DNA from: Corbicula japonica
Taxonomy: Eukaryota > Mollusca > Bivalvia > Venerida > Cyrenidae
Length of the DNA stretch: 64,000 nucleotides
Direction of reading: 5' to 3'
NCBI GenBank assembly: GCA_038501625.1
Contig: JAZAYU010000019.1
Location: forward strand, 4,525,824 to 4,589,823
Every line of letters starts with the position of its first letter. The stretch's first letter is position 1. Both the position numbers and the translations under genes were made by a program. Below the pieces are notes generated by a model. That model was not told the origin of the DNA and did not search any database. It saw nothing but the letters and a program-made list of their open reading frames with translations. Positions 35,401 through 50,400 of this stretch are shown piece by piece.

Positions 35401-38400
35401 GGCCAGGTATCAGAACAAAAATTAAAGGTGTTTTCAAACTACAACTTTTATCAGTTAAACTGTAGAAAACATGAAAACAAAGTAAATATGATGCAATATT
35501 CACTGACATCTCTGTATAACACTTTTAGCATGGTTTACTCTCGCTGTCAAGGAGTCTATCTACGTCCCTGCTGGTAGCCGATATTCTATGTGCCCGACAT
35601 GACGAGGCCCTAAAGGCGAGGCTCCTCAGCACCACCATGTTTATGTCCGGCCTCTGCACCTTTCTACAAAACAGCATAGGCATCCGGTAAGATCTTAATC
35701 GTCTGTAGTACGCTTACTTTATTAATAGTAACATTAAACTTTGGGATGATTACGATTATGACGATGATGATAATAATGACGGTGATGGTCATGGTGAAGA
35801 TGATAATGGTGATGGTAATGATGATTATAATGATGGTGATGGAGGTGCTAATGGTGATGATGGTGAGGGTAATGGTGATGATGAAGATGATGATATTGAT
35901 GATGATGTTGATGATGATGCTTGATGCTTGATGATGAAGATGATGATGCTGTTGATGATGATGATAATTTCTTATTGAAAGCTACAATATCGTACTTGTG
36001 TAAGTTTTTTTTTCTATTCGAAATGACGTGTATCCAGTTAACCCATTAATCTAAAATCTTACAGGTTGCCTCTGTACCAAGGCCCCACCGCTACCTATGT
36101 GACCCCTCTGATCGCCCTTATGGCGCTTCCGGCGTGGAGCTGTAGCGATAATGCTGACACGGCTACGGCTGGTAAGAAACGATACTCTTCTTCCACGTTG
36201 TTTAAATTACACGAATGACCTTATGAGTTGTTTATACCCTTGTTGATTTTTTATTAATTGGGGCGCGTCACGGGAAAATGTGTCTCCGAACAGCTGACGT
36301 CAGTTCTTGAAATGACGTCATAAAAGTTAGCAGACGACAATTATTGTGCACTTTGTGAATTATGCATTTGATAATTAGTCAAAGATATTAGAAAATCACC
36401 TAAGAAGTACATGGCTGAGAAAGAATAGACAAGTTTAAGTTATTTCCAAATTTATTATCAACTAAAATGTAAAAAAAATCACCGATGACGCCTCTTCCCT
36501 TGACTAATATTTACACTTCAACTTCATCCTCTACGATGAAGTCATATTCAGCTAACGAAACATAATTTCTGTTGGTAAACAGTGTGACGTATTACTTAAA
36601 AAGGCTTGGCTACAGTAGAGCCGTTCTAAATTTATTGGACGTTGCACGATGTTTTGACGTGTGACGTCGCCGAGCACGCACGTTTTGCCACGAGTTGCTG
36701 CGAAAAAAGTGTGCCGTCATTCATTTTATCGTCAACGTAACTGTTCCAACAGCCATTCGAAAAATCCGTAATAACACGAATTCCTCTAGTTATTTCTGTA
36801 TTAATGAAATTATTTATATAAGGATTGAATCGGTATTTGATGGTTTTCATTTGGGTATGAAAAACAGTTGGATTGTTTAAAGTACGCGAGAAGCCCTTCG
36901 GGCTTCACACACGTTAAACAAACCAATTGTTTTCCATACTCAATCCTTAAGTAGACATCCGACGATGTTCGGGTCAAAAAATACTAACGATGCTCTTCGT
37001 AATGTAGATACTCCTATGACGTAAAGACAGTTTTACTATAGATTTTAATGTTCTAATCTCAATTTTAATACCGAATATATAGGCAAAGAAAAGCAGTTAA
37101 TGAAAAATTACCGTAAACAAAGTGCACACTTTCTTTTGGAATAAAGTATTGAAAGATTATGTTTATGCTCATTTAGTTTTATAGTTATACTTCACCTTTA
37201 AAAAGCAATGGAATATTGGAACATATCTCGGTTATCATGTTTTTTGTGTTCTTCATTTTCAGCGAACGAGACAATATCGGTTGAGACTAAAATTCAACGA
37301 GTGAGTATAATATAACTATTATTCTTGAATTGACGCATTACTGTGGATTCGTTTTATATTCGTGGTAATAAACTTTCGCGGTTTTCCATTATACATCGCC
37401 ATTCTCCATATTTATTGGAAGTTTTAAATTCGTGGATCGAGCCCACGAAGTCGACGAAAACTAGTATCGCACGAATATTAATATTTTTACAATAGGGATG
37501 GCAACGAAATGTAAAATTAGCATTCGAATACCGGGTATTCGGAAGTGCAAGTATTCGAATATTCGGTAGTTATGTGTTTCTGCGGTTTGTTGTATGACTC
37601 AGTCAAACAGTCAAACAGTACTTACATACTCATAATATAACGTTCCTTTGAACTTCACAGATCTTTGTACCAATAAAGAACAAAATCGAACTGCTTTATA
37701 TAATGTATATATTGTACTTAGCACTTGGGCAATGCTTACAGAAACGTATCTAAAACGTATCCTCTACATATTACACAAAGCCTGCATTATACAACCTCTC
37801 GCATATACAATTCATTAATTTTAATTTAACTGTAAGATTATCATAGATGACTGTATGGCATTCAGTATATATAAACCGTGAAGTTTCCCCGTGCTATAAA
37901 AATGTGCCCGTAAGCGTTGGATCCCCAAAGCTGAATGACCATAGCAACCAATATGGACGACAACTCGTGCGTTGTGCCAGTGAACAAAACAACTTTTGAT
38001 TGGCCCTTTCAAAGATCTCACCCGATCAAAGGAAATTATTTTCCGCCTAATTCGCTTCACTTAACCGGCGGAAAATACATTTTTCATCAGGCCAAGTTAA
38101 ATTTCTGTATTTAATGGTATATCCAATTTAATAAATAAAAAGTCCTGACAAATTTTTTTTTGTTATGAGTTGAGAATCGAACCGAGGTCGCCTGCGTGGC
38201 ATGCGAGCATCCTTACCATTACACCAACATGCTTTGTGAGCTTTGTACTGTATCTATTAACAAATTTATTATTCGAATACTAAAAAAGTATTCGAATGCT
38301 TCCAAGATTTCGAATATTCGAATATTCTTTGCAATCCCTATTTTACAGTGAAAAACAAAATTCAGATGTCAATGGAATACGCATCATGTAGCAAAATAGC

Positions 38401-41400
38401 AATGTAACTTTTAATAAAATTTAATTGAAACTTTTTTTGAAAAGTATTTTTTATTTTATTTTGTTGAGCGATTATGCAAAATGCAATTCTTTAACTTTTA
38501 GTTAGAAGGAAGTTTGATGATAGCTGGTGCCCTGCACATGTTAGTTGGTATGCTGGGAATTGTGGGATTGTTACTGCGCTTCATTGGACCCATCACAGTG
38601 GTTCCCGCTCTCACGCTGATGGCTCTGTATGTGTTCAGTGCAACAGTGAGGTTTGCCAAAGCCCAGTGGGGGATCGCTGCTCTGTGAGTGCAATACTTGT
38701 TTTCTCAAAACCTTTCATGTAGTTTATACACGAATACAATTTGACACCGGATTATAAAACATCTACTGCTTAAACCAGTAATGGACTGCATATTAATGTC
38801 CATGCCGCCTGGCCCCGGTTTGAGCGCTAATATATTGTTGTTTATTCCCAGTTTTACGCCCCTCCCGCCTTTGAACAAGGACATTAAAGTGTGGGCGAGA
38901 AAAAGAAGTTTTTGAAGCCAAAGAAAGAAACGATACGGGGGTGTATCGTTTAAGTCTAACAGTCCAGTTGTTATCCCAAGACATAGAGCGCTAATAAAAT
39001 TTTACAAAAAATAAGTATTGCGCTAAATGACCTTCAGAGAACTGATGGCAACAATGATCGATTGTACGGGGTGACTTTTTACAGCCCTCACAGGGTAGGA
39101 ACAACTCTACTATGGCTATAAACATGTGTAATGTTTAGTGCCAATAAACATTTGACAATAATACATTGATACAATAACATTCACCTGAAGAAGAGTCAAA
39201 TAAACTCGAAACGCGTAGTGAAATATTGGAGTTTGTCTTCCTTTATTTGTTTATAAACATTTGACTGGAATTCAATAAAATGATATTTAGTCAGAGGAAA
39301 GGGGGTACTTTGAATGCCACCAACATGGCCAAACACGACAAACATCAAATTATTTCCGGCTCTGCTTGATTACGAGAAAAAAAACTAAAGCATATGCAGT
39401 GAAAAAGTAAGGATATTTAGCATATATTCATCTGTTTGTTCTACTTTTTATTTGAACTGTGTTGTTAAAACACGTCTATGATTTTAATGTTGAAACAAAA
39501 TTATTTTTTCCAGAACTGTGTCAGTCGCTCTACTGTTGTCCTTTTACCTCGGTAAGCGACGAACCCCGATCCTCTGGTGGAATAGATCGAGGGGCTTTCA
39601 CATCCGGTGGTCCTTATTCCATAGAATGTTCTCCGTAAGTTATAAGACGATATTCTTGAATCCGTAAAATGATCTTTTGGGGGTCGGCAGACACAGAGTT
39701 ACCAGTTTTCTGACTCTTGACAGTCTCAACTGGTCTAAAAATAGCTGAGACCTAAAAACCGCCTGAAAGTAGTTCTTATGATCAAAAGCTCCTGTTAAAT
39801 GCCAGAGATGTGTTAATCTTGATATGCTGTGCAAAATAATATAAACTTTGTTAAAAATATTGAATGAATCAATATTAGAAGCATCAAAGACATGGAATCT
39901 CAAATCATAGAAAGATATTATCGTATTTTACTGTTTATATATTATACATGTACGAAAATCAGGAGTTTACGAGTGAAATATATCTCTGTCTTCATTGATA
40001 AAAACAAAATGTGTTTATTTCATGTGTTTAACGCATAATTGAATTGATTTTGACCAACAAATTGTTTGACCAACAAATTGTAAGAAATGACCTAAGAAAT
40101 GACCTAAGATATGTTTTATGACGTTAAGTCATGACGTCATAAACCAAAACTCAACCAATCTGATTAAAATCATATCCTCAAAACCGCTAACATTTTGTTA
40201 GATCTGACTTTAGTGAGATTGAAACTCAACTAGAGGAATATCACTCTATTTCACCAAAAATGTTCTTCTTATTCACATTTATAGATACTGATAGCAACAA
40301 TTGTTGGTTGGGTGGTCAGCTGGATCATAACGGCCGCTGGCGGATTCGACATGTCAGAGGAGAGTCCAGACCTGTACGCCAGGACCGACTCCCGAACGTA
40401 CATCATTCACAAAACAGACTGGCTTATATTTCCATACCCTGGTTAGTTATTCTGTGATTTATTTTTAACTACAAACGATTCACCGTCAGGCGCGTAGCTG
40501 CCTACACGCATGTACGCGGCTCAATCCACATGATTCACATCAGAACGCCCAGATTGCTCTAGATTGCACCACTGTTATAAAATAATAAGTTTGTGGGGGC
40601 GTGTCCCCGAACCCTAACCCACACTTCATCATAATTATGAATCCACATGAAAAGAAAGCTACCCCCATCCCAGACCGTTTCCAAGATGTATTTTATATCT
40701 TGTTAGAACTGAGTTGTTTTACTTTAAAATTCCGTATAAAAATCGCCTATCATACCCACGATGGCTGGACATTGAACAGTCACAGTACGTCCGCAGTTAA
40801 TTTGACTGCATTAAATGTATACTTAAGGACTTTGAAAACGCACCCTTGGGATAAGTGTATTTTAACTTGGAAAAGGCCTTTGAAATGAAATGTTTCACAT
40901 ACCTTTGTAAAGTACAATTCATTGCCGTCAGTTTGATAGTAAAATATTTAAGATTGGTCTATTTATACAAAAGATATTGCGAGTTAAAGACAGTAACCCT
41001 AAAATCAAAAGTAACACTTCACGCCTATAGAGCTTGCATTACAATTAAAGGCATATCATTGAAAACGAACGCTTGTATTGGCTAAAGTGTTACTTTTGAT
41101 TTCAGGGTTACTGTCTTGAACACGCGATATTTTTATTATCAATGAACCAATTTTAAATATTTTGGTATCAAAATGACGGCAATGAGTTGTACTTTACACA
41201 GCTATATAATATGTTTGATATAAAAGGCGTCTTCTATGTTTATATACACTTATCCCAAGGGTGCGTTTTCAAAGTCCTTAAGTATAAGTCCACCGCCTCC
41301 TAAGAGTGCGTATCTGGCTAAGGACTTCCAGTTTTTTTCTGTCGGAAGAGGACCCCTGGTAATCTTCTGGGCATTGTTTCGGGCACGGGTTGGAGCCTGT

Positions 41401-44400
41401 GCAGAATCATCGACCTCCCGGAAGCTAGCTGGTTAAATGTTGACTCCGGGAGGACTTGAACCAACAGCCCCACAATCCGTCTGCTCGTTTTGGATTCCTA
41501 ATATCGGTATCCCTTATAAAAGGCGTTTCTTGTGGGTTTTTTTTTCAGGTTGTTGTAAAATATCTACAAACTATTCTAGGTTAAAATAATTCCCTTAATT
41601 GATACAGATTCAGATTTATTAAGAATCGATCGCCGTTTTAGTAACAAGTGTGTTAAAACTCAACTATCAACAGCCTTGCAATGCCGGTTAAGAGCACTGT
41701 TTTAAAGAAAGTCGTTTTCAGATCTTTTAGTTGTGTTATCCTTTAACCAACTTTATTAACTTTATTAAACACTTTATTTTAAACTTTAGCTTCAGTAGTT
41801 GAATGAAAAACATACCCCTTATGTACGTAGGTACATTTAAACTGGTTTTAATCTTGTAATGATTACAATTCTTGTTGAATTCGTTGTCTTTTCTGTTGCA
41901 GTTGTTGTTGTTGTTGTATTTGTTTTAAAAACAATTTGGAAAGGACTGCTATTTTATTAGTTCAAATAACTTAACTTTTACTCTTTATAGGACAATTCGG
42001 GCCACCTTTATACGAAACCGGGGCATTTATCACTTTTTTAATCGGAACCCTCGGTTCAATCATCGACTCGATAGGTGACTACTACGCATGCGTCAAAGTC
42101 ATCGAAGCTCCTCCCCCACCGAAGCATGCCGTTAACCGAGGGATTGCGGTAGAAGGGTTCATGAGCTTCTTTGCGGGCTGGGCGGGAGCTGGGCATGCAA
42201 CATCTACTTTTGGTGGAAATATTGGAGCGATTGGCATAACGAGAGTAAGTGAGAGCCGGGAAAAACAGGCTTCTGACTGTTAGAAAATACGTTAATGCGC
42301 CATTTATCATTGGAAAATGAATTTTCGGAAAGTTGACGTCAGTTCTTGACATGACGACATAAGTCTGAGAAGACTACGTTGCTTACCGTGCATTTCGCGG
42401 TAAAAATAACATCATGTTTTTAAAATGTGTAACTAAATCATAAATAGTTATGAGAAAACAATAGTTAGATCCTAATTGTAAGCTCTTTCCAAATGTAGTA
42501 ACCAACGAAATGTAAAAAAAAAAATGACCGAAGACAACTTTTCCCATGGCGCGCTCAATTCGTGTCAATTACGAGATTAGCACTATCAAAAAATTGACGA
42601 AATAACGAACACTTTTTTAATTATTTTCAAATTATCCTAAAGGATATTCCATATACTGAGCTCTTCTTTTTACTCTTTAATGATTTTTTTCCTCTAAGCC
42701 TTTACGCGTGTAGACCTATACACAACATAATACGTCTACATTGTCACGTACGACATAAAGCAGCCCCTGAAATAAACATGCTTATGTAAAGGAGATGACG
42801 GTGTTTTTTCCCGGTATTTTTTCATGTTAAACGTTTACATATATATGCTTTTCGCGAATTTTGAATTTTGATAAAGGCCCGAAGGCCGAAACTTTAATAA
42901 ACGAGTGACTTTTAAAAATATTTTTAGAAAATGAATCATAATCTTGAAAAACACTTCCAAATGGCATATGCTAATTTTTAACCTAATTGGAAGGCCAGTT
43001 TAAAGTTGGTCTGTGACAAGTTGTTGGTAATATTTTGTGAAAACGACAGGATGAAAAATTGTGTCTGAATAAAAATGCTCTATTTTTTCCTTGTTCGCAG
43101 GTAGCCAGTCTACGGGTGTTCCAAGTGTTGGGGCTTTTGTTTATGGTGCTCGGCGTGATAGGCAAAGTCGGAGCATTTTTCGTTACTATACCGTACTCCG
43201 TAATAGGTGGTCTTCAAATAATTAATTTTGGGGTCTTAGCAGGTACTTTTTCACTATACATTTTTGATAAACTCTTTTCTTCTCATGCGCAGTAATATAA
43301 GTAATTTGAAATAAACTTAGTCTAAATTTTGATTTGAAATTGTTAAGTAATCTGCATATTTCAGATTTCTTTCGTACCTTGTTTTACCTATACAAGATAA
43401 ATAGGCAATCCAGAAATGTTATGGTAATGCTTGGCGATGCAGGTGTGGAACCAGAGTTGGTTCAGTGTTATTGCTCTTGCACGTTTTGAGCGGCACTATT
43501 TGAATTTCATGTGGATTTTGGTTGGAAAGTTGGAAATTATGATGATTTTTCCACTAACCTAAGCCTTCCCCAAACGAACACCTTTGTCTGGAAATCTTGC
43601 GTCATACCGGATGAAGGTGTTTTGGGGACTAAGATTACATACTTTTTTCGAAGATGCAAACCTAAATGCAAACGACGGTCTAAACTTAATTATAATGAAG
43701 AGTCAACAACGCTGTTGTATCCAACAAACTTTCTTAGAAATTGTCTTTTCTGTCCTACCAAGTTAATGTTCCCCGCCAAATGTATCTGTTTTACCGTATA
43801 TGCATTGCATTGTTACGATATAAACGAAACACATTATAACGTATCAGTAACTTTAAAAATACAAGCTTAGTCCGGGATTCGAACCTGCCCAGCTTAAATT
43901 TACATAAATAAGATGTGAACTTCCGGCTACAAAGCTGCGAACGTATCTCTTTGTTTTTCTTTTACAGGTGTTATGCTATCAAATCTACAATTTATTAATC
44001 TGAATTCTCGACGAAATATGTCCATCATAGGCATCGCGATGTTGGTTTCTATGATGTTACAACACTGGATAAAAACCACCAAGAACGCCATAAATACAGG
44101 TGATGTATTTCATTCTGGCAATATATTTAAGGAGTATATCGATATTTTATCACGTTTATCGGAATATGGAAAACATTTAGCTTGTGTAAAGTGTTTGAAG
44201 CCCTTCTCCTAACTTTAACAGCCTTAATGTTTATCATATCATGATGAACGTAATAAAATATCGATTCACGCGTTCAATCGACTGCCGTTTTCTCAAACAT
44301 TCAAAGACAAATTTTGTTTGAAGGTCTTTGAAAACGGCAGTCGACTGATATTAAAGATTTAATGTTTAATGTCGATGTGCTCATAATCACATCAAAATCG

Positions 44401-47400
44401 TTCCAGAAATTACTGAGAAATAAGCAAAATCCTACCTGAAGCGAGTGATTTTTTCGTGTGCACGACATTCAAAAGTCACGTGGTATAGCCATCCTGCAAA
44501 TGCATGTGGGGAATTCAATGATTATTTCTTAAAAAGAAGTGAAATAATGTATTTAATTATGTTTTAAGTATACCGCGAATCCACGCTAAACTAACAAAAT
44601 TATTTTTTTGTTGTTAGAACATTGGTTAAGTGTTGATAACAAAGTAGTAAACATTTTTATAATGTTTTTTGCGAAAACTTTGAAATTATTTGAGATAAGT
44701 ATCTGTTAATCTTATATGGAAATGTGCAGCCAACAAATACTTGAATGTGTAAAATTTTTAATGTAAACAAAACAAAAACAAACATATTTTATTCTTTTTA
44801 ATGACTTAATATATATATCAACATTCTAAATCAAAGAAACAATAATCAAATCAGTATGAAGGAAATAAAAGATAATGTATCAGTAGAGGTATCTATTCCC
44901 AGCATAATAACATTTAGTACTTTTGTGGCGGCAGTAAAGTCTCCCCGTACATATAGTCAGCACTGTTTTCAGTAAAATAATCCGATACCGATGTTATTTA
45001 GTGATATCATACATCAGCGCTTTCACATCAACCTTTGTTTGGGAGGGGAGAATTGTCCCAGCTAGCTCAATCGGCTGTGTTGTTGGAATTGCAAGATTAC
45101 GGTGCGGGTTCGCTCCCAGGTAGAGGCAATATGCAACAAAAGACAGACAACACAAGACCAATAAAATGCTATATACCTTTATGTAAGCACGTAAAAGCCT
45201 TTATCTATATATTTATAACATGACTATATGTGGAATTGTTTTTATTACTTCACTTGTTCATTGTTCATTAGTTTATTACTTCACTTTTTCATGAATTATT
45301 AGCAAGATGCTAATGAGTAAACGCGTTTTTCACACTAACATGTTCGAGAACTTTGGCCCTGTCGTCGTGACGTAGCGGGTTCGCTCCCTTTAAGAGGCAA
45401 TGTCATTTGTTTAATAAGTTGAGCATTGTGTGTTTTCATTTAACTGGGGGTACCGTGGTTTGGTCCGAACATGCTCATAAGTTGAAAAGTTAAAACCGCG
45501 ATAGTCGTGTAATGTTAAATGTCATTTATAGATTTTAACTCTCCACTCTGTTTTTAAGACTGGTTCACAAAATATACACTGTTCTTGCAACCAATCGATA
45601 TATTTCGGTAACAGAAAACAGTCAAAACCTTTTTCCGAAATTGGGATCCACTTAGAACATATAAGAGAAAGTTGACAGCATTATTTGTGTAACAAAGTAA
45701 ATTAACAACTACATTCCATAACCGAAACACTGCAAAATCATGCATTGATTCCACAGCAAGAACCAAACTGTCAAATGCAACAAAATAGACTGAAATTGGC
45801 CCAGTGCAAATAAAGAATACAACATTCAATAAGATAAGATATCTTGTTAGCTGAGAATATGTTCTGGAATTCCTGGTGTTTTTGGTTGAGTTACCTTCTA
45901 GTTGAATTTGCAGCTGTGTCTTTTTCAGTAAAATATAAATTATCGACATGTTACACACCAATAAAATTGCCATTGGCACTAAAGAATAAACACATAGATG
46001 AATCCAAGACCACGTGTGCACAAGGAATTTCCCGTAATCGAACGTTTTTGTCGTACATATTTGTATATCAGAACCGTCAGTTTTGTTAAACGATTCTATT
46101 CTAAAGCCGATAAACCAATGAATGTTTAAAATGCTTAAAACGCACACCAGGCAGAGTATGACAACAGCTGCTAAAATATTTGAACAAAGTAGTTTGACCT
46201 TAAGTGGAATGCACATAGCGAGAAGTCTTTCCAATGTTATAACTACCAAGAACCATGCTGAACACTCCATACCTAGGTACATCAAGAACGGTTGAAAATA
46301 GCACGCTATTAAAGATGTATCTTTTACTTCGACATCGAACACATAATATATCCATTCACATAGCAGGCCTGACCATAAGGTAATCAGATCCGCCGCGGCC
46401 AGCGCTGCTTGATATAACGTTGTTGCCGACTTCCGGTTTTTCTTCTTCAGCAGCACTGTGATAATTAGCAAGTTTCCAAAGGTGCCAAAAAGAATCAGAA
46501 GTGGTGGAATTATTTCCCAAAGCTTTATAAATATTCTGTATTCAATATACTTTTCTGGGTGATCCGTCGTGGATAGATTATCCATGGTTGAGTTATTTAT
46601 GGTTAGGTTACCCATGATTAGGGTCTTTCTTTGCTTACTCAGATAATGGTTTCCGTGTTAAATTTTTTTTAAAAGTCTTCTCTGTTCATACACAGGTTGC
46701 AGGCTCCGTCTTCTTTGTTCATACATAGGTTCCAGGCTCTGTCTTCTTTGTTCGTACACAGGTTCCAGGCTCCTTCTCTTTGTTTATACACAGGTTCCAG
46801 GCTCTGAAATCACACGGAAATACTAATCAGGTGTGCAAGAAAAGGGCGTGTTGCTCGTGCTGCGTAACAGTCTACCAAGTGAAGACTAGATCCGTCAACG
46901 TTTATAAATTTATTCGGGAATAAAGAGTTTATATTTACACCTCAACTTCGTCCTCTACGATGAAGACTTATTTATCTAACAAATCATATTTTTATGGTAA
47001 ACAGTGTGACGTATTACTTCAGGCGTGGCTAAGGTAGAGCCGTTCACAATTTATTGGACGTTGCACAATGTTTTGACGTGTGACGTCGCCGAGCACGCAC
47101 GTTTTGCCACGAGTTGCTGCAAAAAAGCGTGCCGTCATTCACATAGTCGTCTACGTAGCTGTTCTAACAGCCATTCCAAAATGCCGTAATATCACAAATT
47201 CTTATAGTTATTTCTGTATTAATGAGATTATTTATGAGTGTAAATGTAAGGATTGAATCGATATTTGATGATTTTCATTTGGGTATGAAAGCCCTTAAGG
47301 CTTCACACACTTTGAACAAACCAACTGTTTTCCATACCCAAATGAAAACCATCAAATATCGATATAGGTCTTTGATATCGGTAAATCACGTGGCATAGTT

Positions 47401-50400
47401 TATATAAAAAAATACTTGATACCATGATAAAATTAAACATTTCTGTATAAAAACTCACTTAAAATAAATTAATAAATAACTGAAGAACATTTCTTACCTG
47501 CAAAGTAAGAACAAGTTCCGTCAAGTTGCAATACATTGCATTTGCTTATTCCGCCCGGCCTTATATACATTTTCTCCAATTGCCTCATGACCCACATTAA
47601 GTCTCAATTTAGTGATTAAAATTATTTATGGCATCTCACACGAAAACTACCGACTAACACGTCTTTTGTTATCTTGAGTTGTTGTCAAAGGTATGAATTT
47701 TGAGAAGTGTCAATCACTCAAAACAATGAGAAATAGTTCTCAGTGAGCACAACTGATTGCCTAAAGAAACTTAAAATAATCATAAAATTCTAATAAAATG
47801 AATCCCCTAAAAAATAGGGATTGAATATTATTTGAATTATTTCAAATATAGAATTGATCTACCAAAACAATTAAAATTTCAAAAAAAAGTTGCAAAGAAA
47901 TTTACAATTTACATTAGTTTAATAATTTAATTTAATAATTGATCCAAATATTTAACTCATCACCTCCCCCGTCGTACATTGTCGTCCTTACTTTGTTACA
48001 TGAATATATACTGAGTCTTTTTGTGTAGATTTTGAGTAACTATATTATTGTGATCACGTCAATGTAAATATGCATTTAATGTACAGTTCCTCATGCTGCC
48101 CACTTATATGCCTGAGTTGTATATAAAGTTTTATTCTGTTCTGTTCTTCTATACTACAGTTAATTTTAGGGCATAACATTCCTTTGACAAAAACTGTGAA
48201 CAACGTATCAAACATCGTACCCTAAGGAAATACTATCATAGCTTTACTGAAGAAATTACTAATTATTATTTTCTAGATATGTATCATAAGATTATAGCAT
48301 GGTAAAAATTGACATCTTTCGTCTGCGATTTGAACTCACTATGACTTAGTTATTACAACAACAAAACAACATTTATTCGCGCTAAAGCAATAATATTGCT
48401 TCTGCTTATATACAACATAATTTAAACACCCAGTCATGTAGCATTATAATCACACGACATGATAAATAAAGTTTAAAATTGCAAAAACAACCTAAAAGAG
48501 AAACTTTAATGGTCAATATACTTGTAAACTTGATTACTTGATATAACTAATAGTGAATAGTGAAAATACTAGTCTAGAGTGAAGAACTAAGTAATGAATA
48601 ATAATATCTAACCGATTGCTTATCTATAACAAAGTTAATGGCTAACTCGATGTTTTCTGTTTTAGGTAATAAACACTTAGACATCTCGATAATAATGTTA
48701 ATGGCTAACTCGGTGTTCTGTCCATGAACAGGCTCAATCAAACCTAGCCTTCAATATTTTCATATTTGTCGTGTTCGCTGGCTTTCAAAGTTCAATTTTC
48801 ATCTGTTGTAGAAAATAAAGACTCGGAAATTATGATAACACGTTAACGACTAACTCGGTGTTCTGTCCACGAACAGGCTAAATACTAGAGCTATCACTGA
48901 AGGTGATTAATACCCCCGCAATACTGCTTTGTCAGAGTATACAGAAATGATATTTGCATCTTTCATGGGTGAAAGTTGAAAAATAATTGAAATCCTGAAA
49001 ATTTGCTGCAAAAGTTGTGTTTAAAAAAAGCGACTTGGGTTTTCACCGGATGTAAACAAAACTGTAAAAGTAGTTGACGTTACAAGGTTTTGTTGAATCG
49101 TGCTCCCCTTCTAAAAAATAATGGACTGATCCAAATGAAAAAAATATGTCATGCAAATCTAATCACCAACGTATGTTATAAGTTTGAAAACTGGAGAAGT
49201 AGTTTGTGTCGTAAGATTTTGCTAAATTATGCTCCCCTCAAACCAAATATGTCACTAACATGCGCACTTCATGCAGAACATATGATTTCAGTTTCAAGTC
49301 GATTATCTTGAAAACTGTAGAAGTTTTCATAACACGATTTTGTGAAATCATGTCCCCTGCAAAAAAGAATGGACTGATCCACACAAAAAATATGTCAAGC
49401 ACATCTACACTTCACGCTGAACATATGTTTAAAGTTTAAAGTTAATATCTTAAAAACTGTAGAAGTAGTTCGTGTCACAAGATCTTGTTGAATCATGCTC
49501 CCCTGCTAAAGAATAATGGACTGATCCACATGAAACAAAGTATGTCATGGAAATCTACTCACAAACATATGTTTAAAGTTTGAAAATTGGAGAAGTAGTT
49601 TGCATCATAAGATTTTAAATAAAAGATTTTGTTAAATAATGCTCACCTGCAAAAACTAATGGACTGATCCACAAAAAAATATGTCGCTGACATACACACT
49701 TCATGCAGAACATACAATTTTGGTTTCAAGTTGATATCTTGAAAACTGTAGAAGTTTGCATAACACGATTTTGTTAAATCATGTCCCCTGCAAAAAATAA
49801 TGTTCTGATCCACACGAAAAATATGTCACGCACATCTACACTTCAGGCCGAACATATGTTTAAAGTTTCATATCAATATCTTAAAAACTGTAGAAGTAGT
49901 TCGTGTCACAAGATTTTGTTGAATCATACTCCCCTGCTAAAAAATAATGGACTGATCCACATGAAACAAAGTATGTCATGGAAATCTACTCACAAACTTA
50001 TGTTTAAAGTTTGAAAACTGGAGAAGTAGTTCGCGTCAAAAGATTTTTAATAAAAGATTTTGTTAAATAATGCTCCCCTCCAAAAAAAATAATGGAATGA
50101 TCCACACGAAAAATATGTCGCTTACATGCGCACTTCAGAAAGAACATACAATTTTAGTTTAAAGTCTTATATCTTGAAAACTGTAGAAGTTTGCATAACA
50201 CAATTTTGTTAAATCATGTCCCCTGCAAAAATAATGCACTGATCCACACGAAAAATATGTAACGCACATCTACACTTCATGCCGAACACATGTATAAAGT
50301 TTCAAGCCAATATCTTAAAAACTGTAGAAGTAGTTCGCGTCACAAGATTTTGTTAAATCGTGCTCCCCTCCGAAAAATAATGGACTGATCTACATGAGAG

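Noticed and set aside
35746..35931. Methionine-rich open frame
   Set aside because: It is a translated ATG/ATGGTG microsatellite in SLC23 intron 3.
42056..42352. 98-residue minus-strand open frame
   Set aside because: It is antisense to SLC23 exon 9, whose plus-strand reading is strongly conserved.
43511..43870. 119-residue open frame in SLC23 intron 10
   Set aside because: It lies between two clearly joined exons, has no acceptor/donor pair in frame, and is not conserved-looking.
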